Source: Sporosarcina sp. (GTDB taxonomy: Bacteria; Bacillota; Bacilli; Bacillales_A; Planococcaceae). From it: a DNA stretch of 43,503 nt. Positions 21,584 to 29,026 of this stretch are shown here, piece after piece. Positions within the stretch are counted from its first letter, which is position 1. Every line of letters starts with the position of its first letter. The stretch is taken from positions 1 to 43,503 of the forward strand of contig NZ_JARICI010000002.1 in NCBI RefSeq assembly GCF_029257255.1, in the 5' to 3' direction. The notes under the pieces are model-generated. The model saw nothing but the letters and a program-made list of their open reading frames with translations, did no database searches and was not told the origin of the DNA. A program made the translations under genes and the position numbers.

Positions 21584-21584
21584 G

Positions 21585-21645
21585 TTTGGTGCGTTTGGTG
21601 ATGGGATTGATGCGGGGCGGGCTACAGTTTTGGCGCGTTGGTTAC
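21585..21645 (+). repeat. Family B motif cluster (TTTGGYGCG), irregular spacing
   Basis: TTTGGTGCG at 21585 and TTTTGGCGCG at 21628 are separated by 44 bases, with partial copies TTTGGTGAT (21594) and TTGGTTAC (21638). It resembles the regular 21-bp arrays at 28870 and 39088 but is decayed. It lies immediately after the ywqA stop and before a family A array in the opposite orientation. Confidence 0.5.
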
Positions 21646-21660
21646 TGAAAAAATTTCGGA

Positions 21661-21758
21661 GATAATCATAAAACCTGCGCAAGCGATCATACGAGGCCGC
21701 CGCGTGATCATACCGTACACTTTGGCGATCATACCGACGATTTCTGCGCTCATAGCTC
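21661..21758 (-). repeat. Family A 21-bp array, five units
   Basis: TCATA (TATGA on the minus strand) recurs at 21666, 21687, 21708, 21729 and 21750, an exact 21-bp period. Read on the minus strand the first unit is GCTATGAGCGC, the middle ones are TATGATCGC or TATGATCAC, and the last is TATGATTATC. With the family B cluster before it, it fills the 265-bp space between ywqA and the next gene apart from a terminator. Confidence 0.88.
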
Positions 21759-21810
21759 CACCTTTAGAAGCTATTCTCTTGCAATAAACTAGCATAAGCA
21801 GTCAAAAAGG

Positions 21811-21845
21811 AAAGACCTGCATCTCCAGCGGATGCAGGTCTTTTT
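21811..21845 (+). terminator. Strong hairpin terminator
   Basis: AAAGACCTGCATC pairs perfectly with its complement across a seven-base loop and ends in T5 on the plus strand. It can end ywqBA transcripts and, less clearly, the minus-strand gene at 21849 (its minus-strand T tract is broken by CC). Confidence 0.9.
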
Positions 21846-21848
21846 GTT

Positions 21849-22028
21849 TCATTTTCTATCGGAGGGCAGAAAGAAAGGATTCGTGGTGTTTGTTTCGAGG
21901 TAATTCAGGCGTTCGTTGAGGTTGGCAATGATGCGGATCAGCTGGCCGACTTGTGTTTCGAGGCGCTGGATGTCTTGTTGAGAGACGGGAGGGTAGTGTT
22001 TCGGAAGGGTTTTCTGGTTTATAGTCAT
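21849..22028 (-). CDS. Small coiled-coil hypothetical protein
   Basis: The 59-residue product is not recognised. Residues 18-46 have a heptad pattern (IQRLETQVGQLIRIIANLNE then RLNYLET) consistent with a short coiled coil. It follows a polar, proline-containing N-terminus and precedes a short tail. The start at 22028 follows AAGGAAG; a GTG three codons upstream is possible. A short open frame ends six bases before this start, so translation may be coupled. Confidence 0.6.
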   Translation of the reverse strand: MTINQKTLPKHYPPVSQQDIQRLETQVGQLIRIIANLNERLNYLETNTTNPFFLPSDRK

Positions 22029-22033
22029 AGATT

Positions 22034-22132
22034 TCACTTCCTTTCCTCTAGTTTGTATATGTATTCCGCCAGCTCGCAGTTGGAAGTGGTCTCCAAACGC
22101 GCGCGGCGGATGAGTTGGCGTAAATTATTCAG
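22034..22132 (-). CDS. Possible very small ORF without a canonical start
   Basis: Thirty-two sense codons run from CTG at 22132 (just after an in-frame TAG) to TGA at 22034, with charged, leucine-rich content (NLRQLIRRARLETTSNCELA then EYIYKLEERK). Its stop lies six bases upstream of the next gene's ATG. There is no ATG or GTG start, only CTG or an internal TTG, with a weak AGGA before CTG. It may be a remnant of a longer gene or a leader peptide. Confidence 0.25.
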   Translation of the reverse strand: MNNLRQLIRRARLETTSNCELAEYIYKLEERK

Positions 22133-22360
22133 TTCCTATGCTGAATACGTAGATCTCTACGGGGGTCCCCTCCCCGCGCAGAATGTAACTTTTCGGCGAA
22201 TATGCTTGTAGTGTCCTTCTAGTTTTCTCTTTTTTCGTTTCTCTTCAATTGTAGGTATAATCCATCCTCATTCTCGGAGTTGATCATGAGTGAAAGTGAC
22301 TGAAATGAACGGCAGCTTTGCCTGTTTCTCTCCTCCCTTCCATATTGAGTCATGTAAGTA

Positions 22361-22774
22361 TTAGAAAATAGGCAGTGCTTGTCCTTTTTCAGCAGCTTCG
22401 AATTGTGCCGCTTCTTCAGTTGAGTGCGCTTTCATTTCGGATTCATTGGACTTCGCTGATTTGGATGAAAGAAAACGAACATCTGAACAAACAACTTCCG
22501 TGACATACACTTTCGTGCGGTCTTCTCGTTCATAGTTACGCGTCTGAATGCTGCCGCTGACGCCTACGAGCGATCCTTTGCCACAGTGGCGAACGAGATT
22601 TTCTGCAGTTCGTCCCCATACAGAGCACAGGACAAAATCCGTCGCAATCTCGCCATCTGCATTTTTGAAACTGCGATTGATAGCAAGAAAGAATGTCGTG
22701 TTGACTCTTCCAGAAGAGAGTTCCTTCAGTACAGGATCTTTTGTGATGCGCCCTACTAACGCCACTTGGTTCAC
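22361..22774 (-). CDS. ssbB: Single-stranded DNA-binding protein, SsbB-like
   Basis: The 137-residue protein has the OB-fold SSB pattern: MNQVALVGRITKDPVLKELS, the TFFLAINRSFKN strand pair, DFVLCSVWGRTAENL, KGSLVGVSGSIQTRNYE and KVYVTEVVCSDVRFL. The usual acidic DDDIPF tip of SSB is absent; the chain ends QALPIF, so docking of partner proteins through the tip may be weak or different. The competence paralog SsbB of B. subtilis also lacks the full tail. The start is GTG 22774 with AAAGGAGGAG. The neighbour ywpF is divergent, matching the B. subtilis ywp region. Confidence 0.9.
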   Translation of the reverse strand: MNQVALVGRITKDPVLKELSSGRVNTTFFLAINRSFKNADGEIATDFVLCSVWGRTAENLVRHCGKGSLVGVSGSIQTRNYEREDRTKVYVTEVVCSDVRFLSSKSAKSNESEMKAHSTEEAAQFEAAEKGQALPIF

Positions 22775-22805
22775 TGGTTTCTCCTCCTTTCATTAGGTTG
22801 AGTTA

Positions 22806-22835
22806 ATCTTATGCCAGAATGAACCGTCCTGGCAA
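22806..22835 (-). promoter_or_regulatory. Candidate sigma-A promoter of ssbB
   Basis: TTGCCA (22835-22830) and TAAGAT (22811-22806) lie 18 bases apart on the minus strand, 32 bases before the GTG start. Just upstream, AAAA-N5-TTTT at 22842-22854 matches a single ComK AT-box, which is of interest because ssbB is a competence gene in B. subtilis. Confidence 0.4.
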
Positions 22836-23016
22836 AGCGGCAAAATTCATTTTTGAGATCGTTAATGAGTCTATTTTTCAATTTTCATTCAGAGTCTTAT
22901 AGAAGATTCCGCATAGCTATGATCTTTCCGTTTATAAAATCTCTCGAATAAATCAATTTTCGGCTGTTTCGAGTTTTTGTGCTATACTGAGGAAAATTGT
23001 ACCGAGGTGATTTCGA

Positions 23017-23460
23017 ATGAAAACGTTTAAAATGATTTCAGTGGAAGTCATGCAAGATGACGGAGTTCTTCCATTTCCTCTATATGACGGAATTATTATC
23101 AACCAGGAAAACAGCCACAGATTGTGGGTGCTTGAGCTGTTTATCGATGAAAAGTATAAAGATATTATGGAAAAATGGAAGACGGAGAAAACAATACTGA
23201 CGGTGCGTGTGGTCATTTCGTATCCGGGGAACGAACCTGCGTCATTCATTGTCGCCGTTGAAGATTGGAGCCAAATCGGAGAACGCATTTCCGTCCTAAT
23301 GAAAGGCCGCTTAGAACGCGCCCGATCGAAGTATGCGGAACACTTGCTGGAACAGCTGCTTGAAGACGGCTTGGAAGGCGACGCATTGCTGGAGCAGTTT
23401 GAGACAGCGATGTGGGATCGGCCGAAGTTACGCCGTGATTTTATACCTTCAGAGAAATAA
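23017..23460 (+). CDS. ywpF: YwpF-family protein
   Basis: The 147-residue cytoplasmic protein matches the YwpF family as I recall it: MKTFKMISVEVMQDDGVLPF, LYDGIIINQENS, then a C-terminal helical part ending MWDRPKLRRDF. The function is unknown. It starts at 23017 after GAGGTG. TATACT at 22983-22988 is a plausible -10, but the -35 (TCGGCT) is poor. It is transcribed divergently from ssbB and ends in a strong terminator. Confidence 0.8.
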   Translation: MKTFKMISVEVMQDDGVLPFPLYDGIIINQENSHRLWVLELFIDEKYKDIMEKWKTEKTILTVRVVISYPGNEPASFIVAVEDWSQIGERISVLMKGRLERARSKYAEHLLEQLLEDGLEGDALLEQFETAMWDRPKLRRDFIPSEK

Positions 23461-23467
23461 GATGTGG

Positions 23468-23495
23468 AGCTGTCACTTTTGTGGCAGCTTTTTTT
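23468..23495 (+). terminator. Terminator of ywpF
   Basis: AGCTGTCAC pairs with GTGGCAGCT (one G-U, four-base loop) and is followed by T6 or more, eight bases beyond the ywpF stop. Confidence 0.92.
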
Positions 23496-23517
23496 AGTTG
23501 TGGGAGGGTCGGTTGGC

Positions 23518-23820
23518 TATGAGCGTGGATGAAGTAGGTATGAGCCCTTGGAGGTTGGGTATGAGCGCTTGGAGGTTGGGTATGAGCGCGGCGGCTGTGG
23601 GTATGAGCGCGCAGCCGGGGTTTAGGAGCGTTCAGCCACTGGGTATGAGCGCCCAGCAGAGATGTATGAGCGGTTGTCCGAGTTATATGATTATCGCGCA
23701 ACACTTTCGCAGCACCACAAGGCTATGAGCGTGCAAACAGGATTTACGAGCGCCACAGCCACTGGGTATGAGCGCCCCGTAGAGGTGTATGAGCGGCTGA
23801 CCGAGATATATGATCATCGC
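23518..23820 (+). repeat. Family A 21-bp array, 14 units in two blocks
   Basis: TATGA-type motifs start at 23518, 23539, 23560, 23581, 23602, 23623 (TAGGA), 23644, 23665 and 23686, each exactly 21 bases apart. After a 38-base step a second block starts at 23724 and continues at 23745 (TACGA), 23767, 23788 and 23809 (21, 22, 21, 21). Both blocks open with GGCTATGAGCGTG and close with TATGATTATCGC or TATGATCATCGC. The period of 21 keeps a seven-residue pattern open in both strands, but there is no ribosome site. It fills most of the 444-bp space between ywpF and the lipoprotein gene. Confidence 0.95.
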
Positions 23821-23858
23821 AACATTTTTACGAAAACCACACTAATTTTCCCCAAGCT

Positions 23859-23891
23859 AAAAACAGCCCCTGCCAAGCAGGAGCCGTTTTT
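23859..23891 (-). terminator. Terminator of the lipoprotein gene
   Basis: On the minus strand AACGGCTCCTGC pairs with GCAGGGGCTGTT (two G-U pairs, three-base loop), ending in a T5 tract. It lies 14 bases beyond the stop at 23905. Confidence 0.85.
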
Positions 23892-23904
23892 GACAGCTGG
23901 AGCA

Positions 23905-24303
23905 TTATTTCATTTTACGATCTTCATCACGAATGATGCCGTCCGGCGCTGTGGTATTGCCGTTCATTCCGCCTTGGATGGTGTTGTCATCGCGTGCGCC
24001 GCGATTGCCGTTTTCACCATTCATCAAGCCGTCGTCACGTTCTAAGTTATCATCGAGCGTGTCGCGGTTGTTTTCGTCGATGATTCCTTTGCGGTCCTCG
24101 TTCATGATCCCGCCGTTGTCTCGATTATTGTCATCCAGACCATCGAGATTAGGGCCCATGCGCTTGTTGTCGTTCGGCGTGTTGTCTCGTTCCATATTCT
24201 CCATCGGTGTTTCATTGTTGTCTGGAAGAGCGCCATTATCCGTGTTACAAGCCGTCAGGACGAGTGCAGATGCAAAGACTGCTGGCAGTGCTTTTCTGAT
24301 CAT
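23905..24303 (-). CDS. Asn/Asp-rich putative lipoprotein
   Basis: The 132-residue precursor has a basic N-terminus, a hydrophobic stretch and a lipobox LTAC (Cys19), so it should be lipidated and tethered to the outer membrane face after LspA cleavage. The mature part is very low in complexity: repeated DDNNRDNG, DENNRDTLDDNLERD and NGENGNRG stretches, about half Asn, Asp, Glu, Gly and Arg. No catalytic motif is seen and I do not recognise the family. A strong AAGGAGG site precedes ATG 24303. It has its own terminator. Confidence 0.82.
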   Translation of the reverse strand: MIRKALPAVFASALVLTACNTDNGALPDNNETPMENMERDNTPNDNKRMGPNLDGLDDNNRDNGGIMNEDRKGIIDENNRDTLDDNLERDDGLMNGENGNRGARDDNTIQGGMNGNTTAPDGIIRDEDRKMK

Positions 24304-24391
24304 AAAAAAATTCCTCCTTTTTGCGAGCTGTCAATCATACACTCTGGTACGATCTTCGTTAGCTTGTGCGAAAAGGAGGGAACTATTCATG

Positions 24392-24787
24392 TTACTTCTT
24401 TTGTTGTTCTGCCTTAGCTTCCAACAAATTTTGGACGTATAAAGCTTCTGCTTTACAGCCATATTCATAATGTGTGCCGAGCTTTTCCTGAAGGATTTCA
24501 ATCTGTGCGATCTGCTCTTCAGCAGGCGGATCATTTAGGACGCGGACTAAAACCTCCTCTACCCGTTTTGCCAAGTCTTCATGAAACTTGGGATTTGCTT
24601 TGATCTCATCAGGAATCTTTTCATACCAAAGCGCTTTGGTTGTGATATATTCACGCCAATTTGCGTAAAATTGCTCTATATTGTACTTGTCTTCCGCCCA
24701 GCCGATATCGCTCATATAATCCTCAAATGATTGCGAAATGGAACGGGTGATGCTGCTTTTTATATTTGGAGAAAGCTTCTTAAACAT
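24392..24787 (-). CDS. Hypothetical protein, helical
   Basis: The 131-residue protein is not recognised. It is predicted helical and soluble, rich in Glu, Lys and Ala, with aromatic residues in DIGWAEDKYNIEQFYANWRE and a C-terminal EAKAEQQKK tail. It has no membrane segment or signal peptide. ATG 24787 (MFKKLSPNIK) has GGGAGG 12 bases upstream; an ATG at 24838 would add 17 residues but lacks a ribosome site. It stands between the lipoprotein gene and fabZ on the same strand. Confidence 0.7.
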   Translation of the reverse strand: MFKKLSPNIKSSITRSISQSFEDYMSDIGWAEDKYNIEQFYANWREYITTKALWYEKIPDEIKANPKFHEDLAKRVEEVLVRVLNDPPAEEQIAQIEILQEKLGTHYEYGCKAEALYVQNLLEAKAEQQKK

Positions 24788-24883
24788 GCTCTTTTGTAAC
24801 CTCCCACTGTATGCCAATGATGGCAATCCAATGTTCATTGTATCAAATTTTTTCGTTCGTGCAAACTATGAGTTACTAATGAC

Positions 24884-25321
24884 TCACTGTTCTTGCACAG
24901 GACCTAAGGCAAATGTGATTTCCGTTTCACACGCGACTTCACCGTCAACCGTGGCGATCGCTTTTCCTTTGCCGATCGTTCCGCGCAGACGGACGATTTC
25001 GACTTCAAGGCGAAGTGTGTCGCCTGGTGTTACTTGACGCTTGAACCGACAATTGTCGATTCCGGCAAAGAATGCCAGGCGTCCTTTGTTAGATTCCAAA
25101 CTTAATAAAGCGACTGCACCGACTTGCGCGAGAGCTTCTACAATGAGAACGCCCGGCATGACAGGATAGCCTGGGAAGTGGCCATTGAAGTACTCTTCAT
25201 TAATGCTCACATTCTTCAGTCCGACGGCACGTTTGCCTTCTTCCAGTTCTTCGATCCGATCGACCAATAAAAATGGGTAACGATGCGGGATGATTGCTTG
25301 AATCTGTTCTGCTGACAGCAT
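24884..25321 (-). CDS. fabZ: 3-hydroxyacyl-ACP dehydratase FabZ
   Basis: FabZ dehydrates 3-hydroxyacyl-ACP in fatty acid elongation. The 145-residue hot-dog protein shows [10 protein letters not shown], the catalytic His in [13 protein letters not shown] and the catalytic Glu in VLIVEALAQ, followed by the [14 protein letters not shown] segment (here [15 protein letters not shown]). The length is standard. It lies downstream of the flhO-flhP-EpuA gene group, as ywpB/fabZ does in B. subtilis. Confidence 0.97.
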   Translation of the reverse strand: MLSAEQIQAIIPHRYPFLLVDRIEELEEGKRAVGLKNVSINEEYFNGHFPGYPVMPGVLIVEALAQVGAVALLSLESNKGRLAFFAGIDNCRFKRQVTPGDTLRLEVEIVRLRGTIGKGKAIATVDGEVACETEITFALGPVQEQ

Positions 25322-25411
25322 AGGAAAACTCTCCTTTGTTCGAGTATGTCTCTTCAGTTACACTTTCATACTAAAGCAATTAATAGAACTTATATTTGAA
25401 ATAAATAAATT

Positions 25412-25810
25412 TTATTTACCTTTACCGTTCATTATATCAAATATGTGCTGCCAGGTTTCTTTTCGGAATACATCTCCGGCTGATCCGTCACCTAATACAC
25501 TGAACCCTAATAACGCACCCAGTACAGCTGCCACAATCATTAAAACAAACACAATCAGCAGGCGCAGCCAGATAGGGAACATGCGGATGCGTACCCACTT
25601 CAGTTCGCTGACTGGCACTTCCTGTTTATCCGGTTTTTCTTTTAGGCTTCTGTTCGGCCATTTGGCTTTGATGCGCGCCCAAAAATTCGCGTCTGATTCA
25701 ACCTTTTTATGACGGTCGTTTCGCGATGGCTGATTCACTTCAGACGTTTTCACGTTCGTTTCAGCGGGCTGCGAGATCTGCTTTTCAGTTGTACGATTTT
25801 CATCTGTCAT
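25412..25810 (-). CDS. EpuA-like single-span membrane protein (often labelled 'RNA polymerase subunit beta')
   Basis: The 132-residue protein has a polar, charged N-terminal half (about 75 residues), then the EpuA-family core VRIRMFPIWLRLLIVFVLM with one membrane span, and a short external tail FRKETWQHIFDIMNGKGK. Databases often name this family after the RNA polymerase beta subunit, but nothing in the sequence supports that role. The function is unknown. It follows flhP by 22 bases, so they are likely co-transcribed. Confidence 0.85.
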   Translation of the reverse strand: MTDENRTTEKQISQPAETNVKTSEVNQPSRNDRHKKVESDANFWARIKAKWPNRSLKEKPDKQEVPVSELKWVRIRMFPIWLRLLIVFVLMIVAAVLGALLGFSVLGDGSAGDVFRKETWQHIFDIMNGKGK

Positions 25811-25832
25811 AGTCAGTACTCCTATTGCACGC

Positions 25833-26666
25833 TTAGCGGATGCCGTTAATTAGACCTAGCATTTGATCAGCCATTGTTACAGAACGTGCATTAAATTGAT
25901 AAGCACGCTGGGCAGCAATCAAATCTGTCATCTCTTTTTCATAATTGACGTTGGAGCTTTCGAGTGCCTGATTTTGCAGGCCGATTTGGCTGCGTCCTGC
26001 ACCTGTCAGTTCCGTCAGTAAGTCATTGGCTGCAATTCCAAGCCCCGCCATATCTGCAGGCAGGCCGAAGTTTGTCGCCGATAGCTGTACCATAGAGTCA
26101 GGCTTTTCAAGAACTGTTACCCCAAGCTCAAACGTCTGATTGCCACCTGGCTGTGTAACTTCGAGCCGTCCGTTTGGATGAACATGGTAGTTGGTTGCCT
26201 GTCCTGAAAACATAATCGGTCGTCCGGCACTGTCCGCCACAGGCAGCCCTTCATCATTCACAAGCATATTCTGGCCGTTATTCATCGGCGATACATAAAA
26301 ATTCCCTTTTCGAGAATAAATGATTTCTTCTCCGCCTTCACCCTGCTGAATTAAATTAAAATATTGCTTAGGTTCCGTCAGGGCGAAGTCTAACTGGCGG
26401 TCCGTCACTTGTAGCGAACCGACTTTCCAGTTCATTTGAATGCCACCGAGCCGTGAGCCGACTCCCGTACGTATACCTGCTTCTGAACGGCGGTCGGCAC
26501 GGTCAGCTTTATCGTTATTCATCTGCTGATAGAGCAGTTCCTGAAATTTAGCGTCGGTCGATTTATAGCCATGCGTAGCTGAATTGGACAAGTTATTGCC
26601 AATTATATCAAGCTTATGCTGCAGCTGGTTCATCGTGTTGACTGCTGTGGTCATTGTGCGAATCAT
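25833..26666 (-). CDS. flhP: Flagellar rod/hook-family protein FlhP
   Basis: The 277-residue protein belongs to the flagellar basal-body rod/hook superfamily. The N-terminal rod motif is LDIIGNNLSNSATHGYKSTD, and the C-terminal motif is SNVNYEKEMTDLIAAQRAYQ. FlhO and FlhP are distal rod proteins in B. subtilis. The start at 26666 follows GAGAGGAG. It lies 46 bases after flhO, in the conserved mbl-flhO-flhP order. Confidence 0.94.
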   Translation of the reverse strand: MIRTMTTAVNTMNQLQHKLDIIGNNLSNSATHGYKSTDAKFQELLYQQMNNDKADRADRRSEAGIRTGVGSRLGGIQMNWKVGSLQVTDRQLDFALTEPKQYFNLIQQGEGGEEIIYSRKGNFYVSPMNNGQNMLVNDEGLPVADSAGRPIMFSGQATNYHVHPNGRLEVTQPGGNQTFELGVTVLEKPDSMVQLSATNFGLPADMAGLGIAANDLLTELTGAGRSQIGLQNQALESSNVNYEKEMTDLIAAQRAYQFNARSVTMADQMLGLINGIR

Positions 26667-26712
26667 AATAGGTGACTCCTCTCTTGCTTAGGCAATCCAT
26701 AATTAGTGAACA

Positions 26713-27537
26713 TCAGTTGACACGTCCGACTTCATTTACTGCTTTTTCCATACTGCGATCATACGCCTGTAAAATCTTTTGATTGGCCTCAAATGCACGG
26801 TACGCCGTCAGCATGTCTGTCATTGCGCGTGCTGCATCCACATTGGAATCTTCCAGGAAGCCTTGCTGCATAGAGTAATTGCCACCCATCGGCAGCGCTT
26901 GTCCGTCCGGAGATCTGAACAATCCGTTATCGAGTTTCGAAAGTAGATCCGGTTCGGCAGAGTACGCAATACCGAGTGTAGCTGCCTGCGTATCTCCTTC
27001 GAAAATGAATCCTTCTTCGGTAATACGGATATCATCGCCCGAAAGCTCGATGCGGTTGCCTGTTGCGTCCAGTACATACAGTCCAGATGGATTCGTTAAG
27101 TACCCTTCAGCATTGACAGTGAAATTTCCGTTCCGTGTATAGTATTGTTCGCCATTTTCGCCTTCCAGCGTGAAAAATACCGTTCCGGCTACACCTGTCT
27201 CTTCATTGACATCCATCGGTCCGTCAATCAGTGCGACGTCTGTCTTCAATTCCGTTTCCCGCAGCTGACCCTGTGCGAATAAAGGCAGAGTTTCTTGCAT
27301 ATAGACGCCCGTAGACAATCCGCCTACCGGTGCAAGTCCTTTGAAATTCAATCCCTTTTCCGTTGGCACGCGCGCGGCATCGAGACGGGACATAAACATT
27401 TCAGGGAAAGCCCTGATTGTCGACTGCTCCGCTTTAAAACCAGGTGTATTGACGTTGGCCATATTGTTCGCAAGCATTTCTGTCCTGCGCTGCTGTGCGA
27501 TCATGCCTGATCCTACCGTGTAAAAACCACGAAACAT
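26713..27537 (-). CDS. flhO: Flagellar rod/hook-family protein FlhO
   Basis: The 274-residue paralog of FlhP starts MFRGFYTVGSGMIAQQRRTE with the rod motif LANNMANVNTPGFKAEQST and ends with a rod C-terminus (SNVDAARAMTDMLTAYRAFE, then KILQAYDRSM). Both proteins of this pair are presumably exported by the flagellar type III apparatus, which is not in the window. A good AAAGGAG site precedes ATG 27537. The leader has a perfect inverted repeat TCATTCG/CGAATGA around 27580 of unknown role. Confidence 0.95.
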   Translation of the reverse strand: MFRGFYTVGSGMIAQQRRTEMLANNMANVNTPGFKAEQSTIRAFPEMFMSRLDAARVPTEKGLNFKGLAPVGGLSTGVYMQETLPLFAQGQLRETELKTDVALIDGPMDVNEETGVAGTVFFTLEGENGEQYYTRNGNFTVNAEGYLTNPSGLYVLDATGNRIELSGDDIRITEEGFIFEGDTQAATLGIAYSAEPDLLSKLDNGLFRSPDGQALPMGGNYSMQQGFLEDSNVDAARAMTDMLTAYRAFEANQKILQAYDRSMEKAVNEVGRVN

Positions 27538-27633
27538 TCCATTTCACTCCTTTTATTCCGTTCTTGTCTTCATTCGCACCATTTACGAATGAATGATACT
27601 TCTTATTATACACTAATTTCCGTTGAAATGTCG

Positions 27634-28638
27634 TTATCTGTGAGAACGCGCGGCAGATTTCCCGACCGTTTCAAGCAGAATGCCCGTCCCGATTGCTACA
27701 CAGTTTAACGGATTTTCCGAAATGAACACTGGCACTTTTAATTCTTCAGACAGCAGCATATCGATTCCGTGGATCATCGCGCCGCCGCCCGTCAGGAACA
27801 CACCGAGGTCGATGATGTCTGCAGACAGTTCAGGCGGTGTCTTTTCAAGTACATTTTTTGCAGCCTGAACAATCAGATTCACCGATTCATGAAGCGCTTT
27901 ATTAATTTCTTCAGAAGTGATCGTCACGGTCTTAGGCAGTCCGGAAACCATATCGCGTCCGCGGATATCAATGGTACTTGGCTTCGCTTTTTCAATAAAT
28001 ACGGTGCCGACTTCTTTCTTTATCTGCTCGGCAGTCCGCTCACCAATCAATAATTTATGCTGTTTTTTAATATGCTGGATGATGTCGTGATCGAACTGGT
28101 CGCCCGCAATATTAATTGATTCAGACGACACGATATCGCCCATTGACAGTACTGCGACGTCAGTCGTACCGCCGCCAATGTCGATGACCATATTACCGGT
28201 AGGCTGGAAAATATCCATGCCTGCGCCGATCGCTGCGACTTTCGGTTCTTCTTCCAGAAATACTTGCTTGCCGCCGGACTTTTCAGCTGCCTGGCGAATG
28301 GCTTTCTGCTCTACGCTTGTGATATTCGTCGGACAGCAAATCAAAATTCTTGGCTTGGATAAAAAGCCTTTTACGTTTAATTTATTAATAAAGTGGCTAA
28401 GCATGGCTTCTGTCACATCAAAATCGGCAATAACGCCATCTTTCATTGGTCGTACGACGACGATGTTTCCTGGCGTCCGCCCGACCATCTGGTACGCCTC
28501 GTCTCCGACAGCCAAAACTTTTTTCGTCTGTTTCTCAATTGCAACAATCGCAGGCTCGTTAATGACAATGCCCTTCCCCTTCACATGAATCAATAAGTTG
28601 GCTGTTCCCAGGTCAATCCCTATATCTTTCGAAAACAT
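27634..28638 (-). CDS. mbl: MreB-like cytoskeletal protein Mbl
   Basis: Mbl is an actin-like protein that guides lateral wall synthesis. The 334 residues begin MFSKDIGIDLGTANLLIHVK (phosphate-1 loop) and include IDIGGGTTDVAVLS (phosphate-2 loop) and LTGGGAMIHGID (adenosine loop). The frame extends 60 bases upstream, but ATG 28638 is the family start, preceded by AAGGGG. In B. subtilis mbl directly follows spoIIID; here the glp genes and repeat arrays lie between the two. Confidence 0.96.
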   Translation of the reverse strand: MFSKDIGIDLGTANLLIHVKGKGIVINEPAIVAIEKQTKKVLAVGDEAYQMVGRTPGNIVVVRPMKDGVIADFDVTEAMLSHFINKLNVKGFLSKPRILICCPTNITSVEQKAIRQAAEKSGGKQVFLEEEPKVAAIGAGMDIFQPTGNMVIDIGGGTTDVAVLSMGDIVSSESINIAGDQFDHDIIQHIKKQHKLLIGERTAEQIKKEVGTVFIEKAKPSTIDIRGRDMVSGLPKTVTITSEEINKALHESVNLIVQAAKNVLEKTPPELSADIIDLGVFLTGGGAMIHGIDMLLSEELKVPVFISENPLNCVAIGTGILLETVGKSAARSHR

Positions 28639-28776
28639 CGCTGTCGCTTCCCCTTCCGCCCTGTAAATATGTAGTATTCTAACTATGAATTGTATCATAT
28701 CTCCTATTCGAATGGCATAGTTCGTTAGGATTTTTGTAATTATTGTCGGAAAATGTTGGAATTTGCATGCAAGGGG

Positions 28777-28812
28777 TATGAGCGCGTAGTGGAGTTATAT
28801 GATCAACGCCGC
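28777..28812 (+). repeat. Family A minimal array, two units
   Basis: GGTATGAGCGC (TATGA at 28777) and TATATGATCAACGC (TATGA at 28798) are exactly 21 bases apart. It shows the same opening and closing types as the longer arrays. It lies about 140 bases upstream of the mbl start, in the 524-bp mbl-glpK gap. Confidence 0.8.
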
Positions 28813-28865
28813 GGTTACGCCAGGGCGCAGCTTTCATTTGAAATAACTCCTGTTGCTTAGACAAG

Positions 28866-29001
28866 CGCACCAATACCCTGCTTTACCGCGCCAAAAACAT
28901 CCATCAACGAACCAAAAGACCCCGCCTCCGAACCATTTTCACACTGCAGCGCGCCAAACCCCGTCTCCAACGCACCAAAACAGACCCCGCGCGCACTATT
29001 C
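28866..29001 (-). repeat. Family B 21-bp array, seven units
   Basis: On the plus strand CCAA-type cores begin at 28870, 28891, 28912, 28933 (CCAT), 28954, 28975 and 28996 (CTAT), each exactly 21 bases apart and preceded by GCGC, GCGCA or CGAA. Read on the minus strand this is TTTTGGYKCG with about 11 variable bases between. It sits between two family A pairs of opposite orientation. Confidence 0.92.
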
Positions 29002-29026
29002 CCGCTATTTCAAATGAAAAAGCCCG

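Noticed and set aside
23498..23728. 76-residue plus-strand frame with a seven-residue repeat (GMSAxxx), and an 87-residue antisense frame (AHTQPPR-like) over 23441-23704
   Set aside because: Both are by-products of the 21-bp array, whose period is a multiple of three. There is no ribosome site, both strands are equally open, and the other arrays of the family do not keep frame or peptide.
23518..23820. Possible CRISPR array
   Set aside because: Conserved cores are only about 9 bases, the period is 21 bases, units are too short for spacers, and no cas gene is present.
23662..24045. 127-residue plus-strand frame overlapping the lipoprotein gene
   Set aside because: It crosses the array and two terminator arms, and is antisense to a gene with a signal peptide and strong ribosome site.
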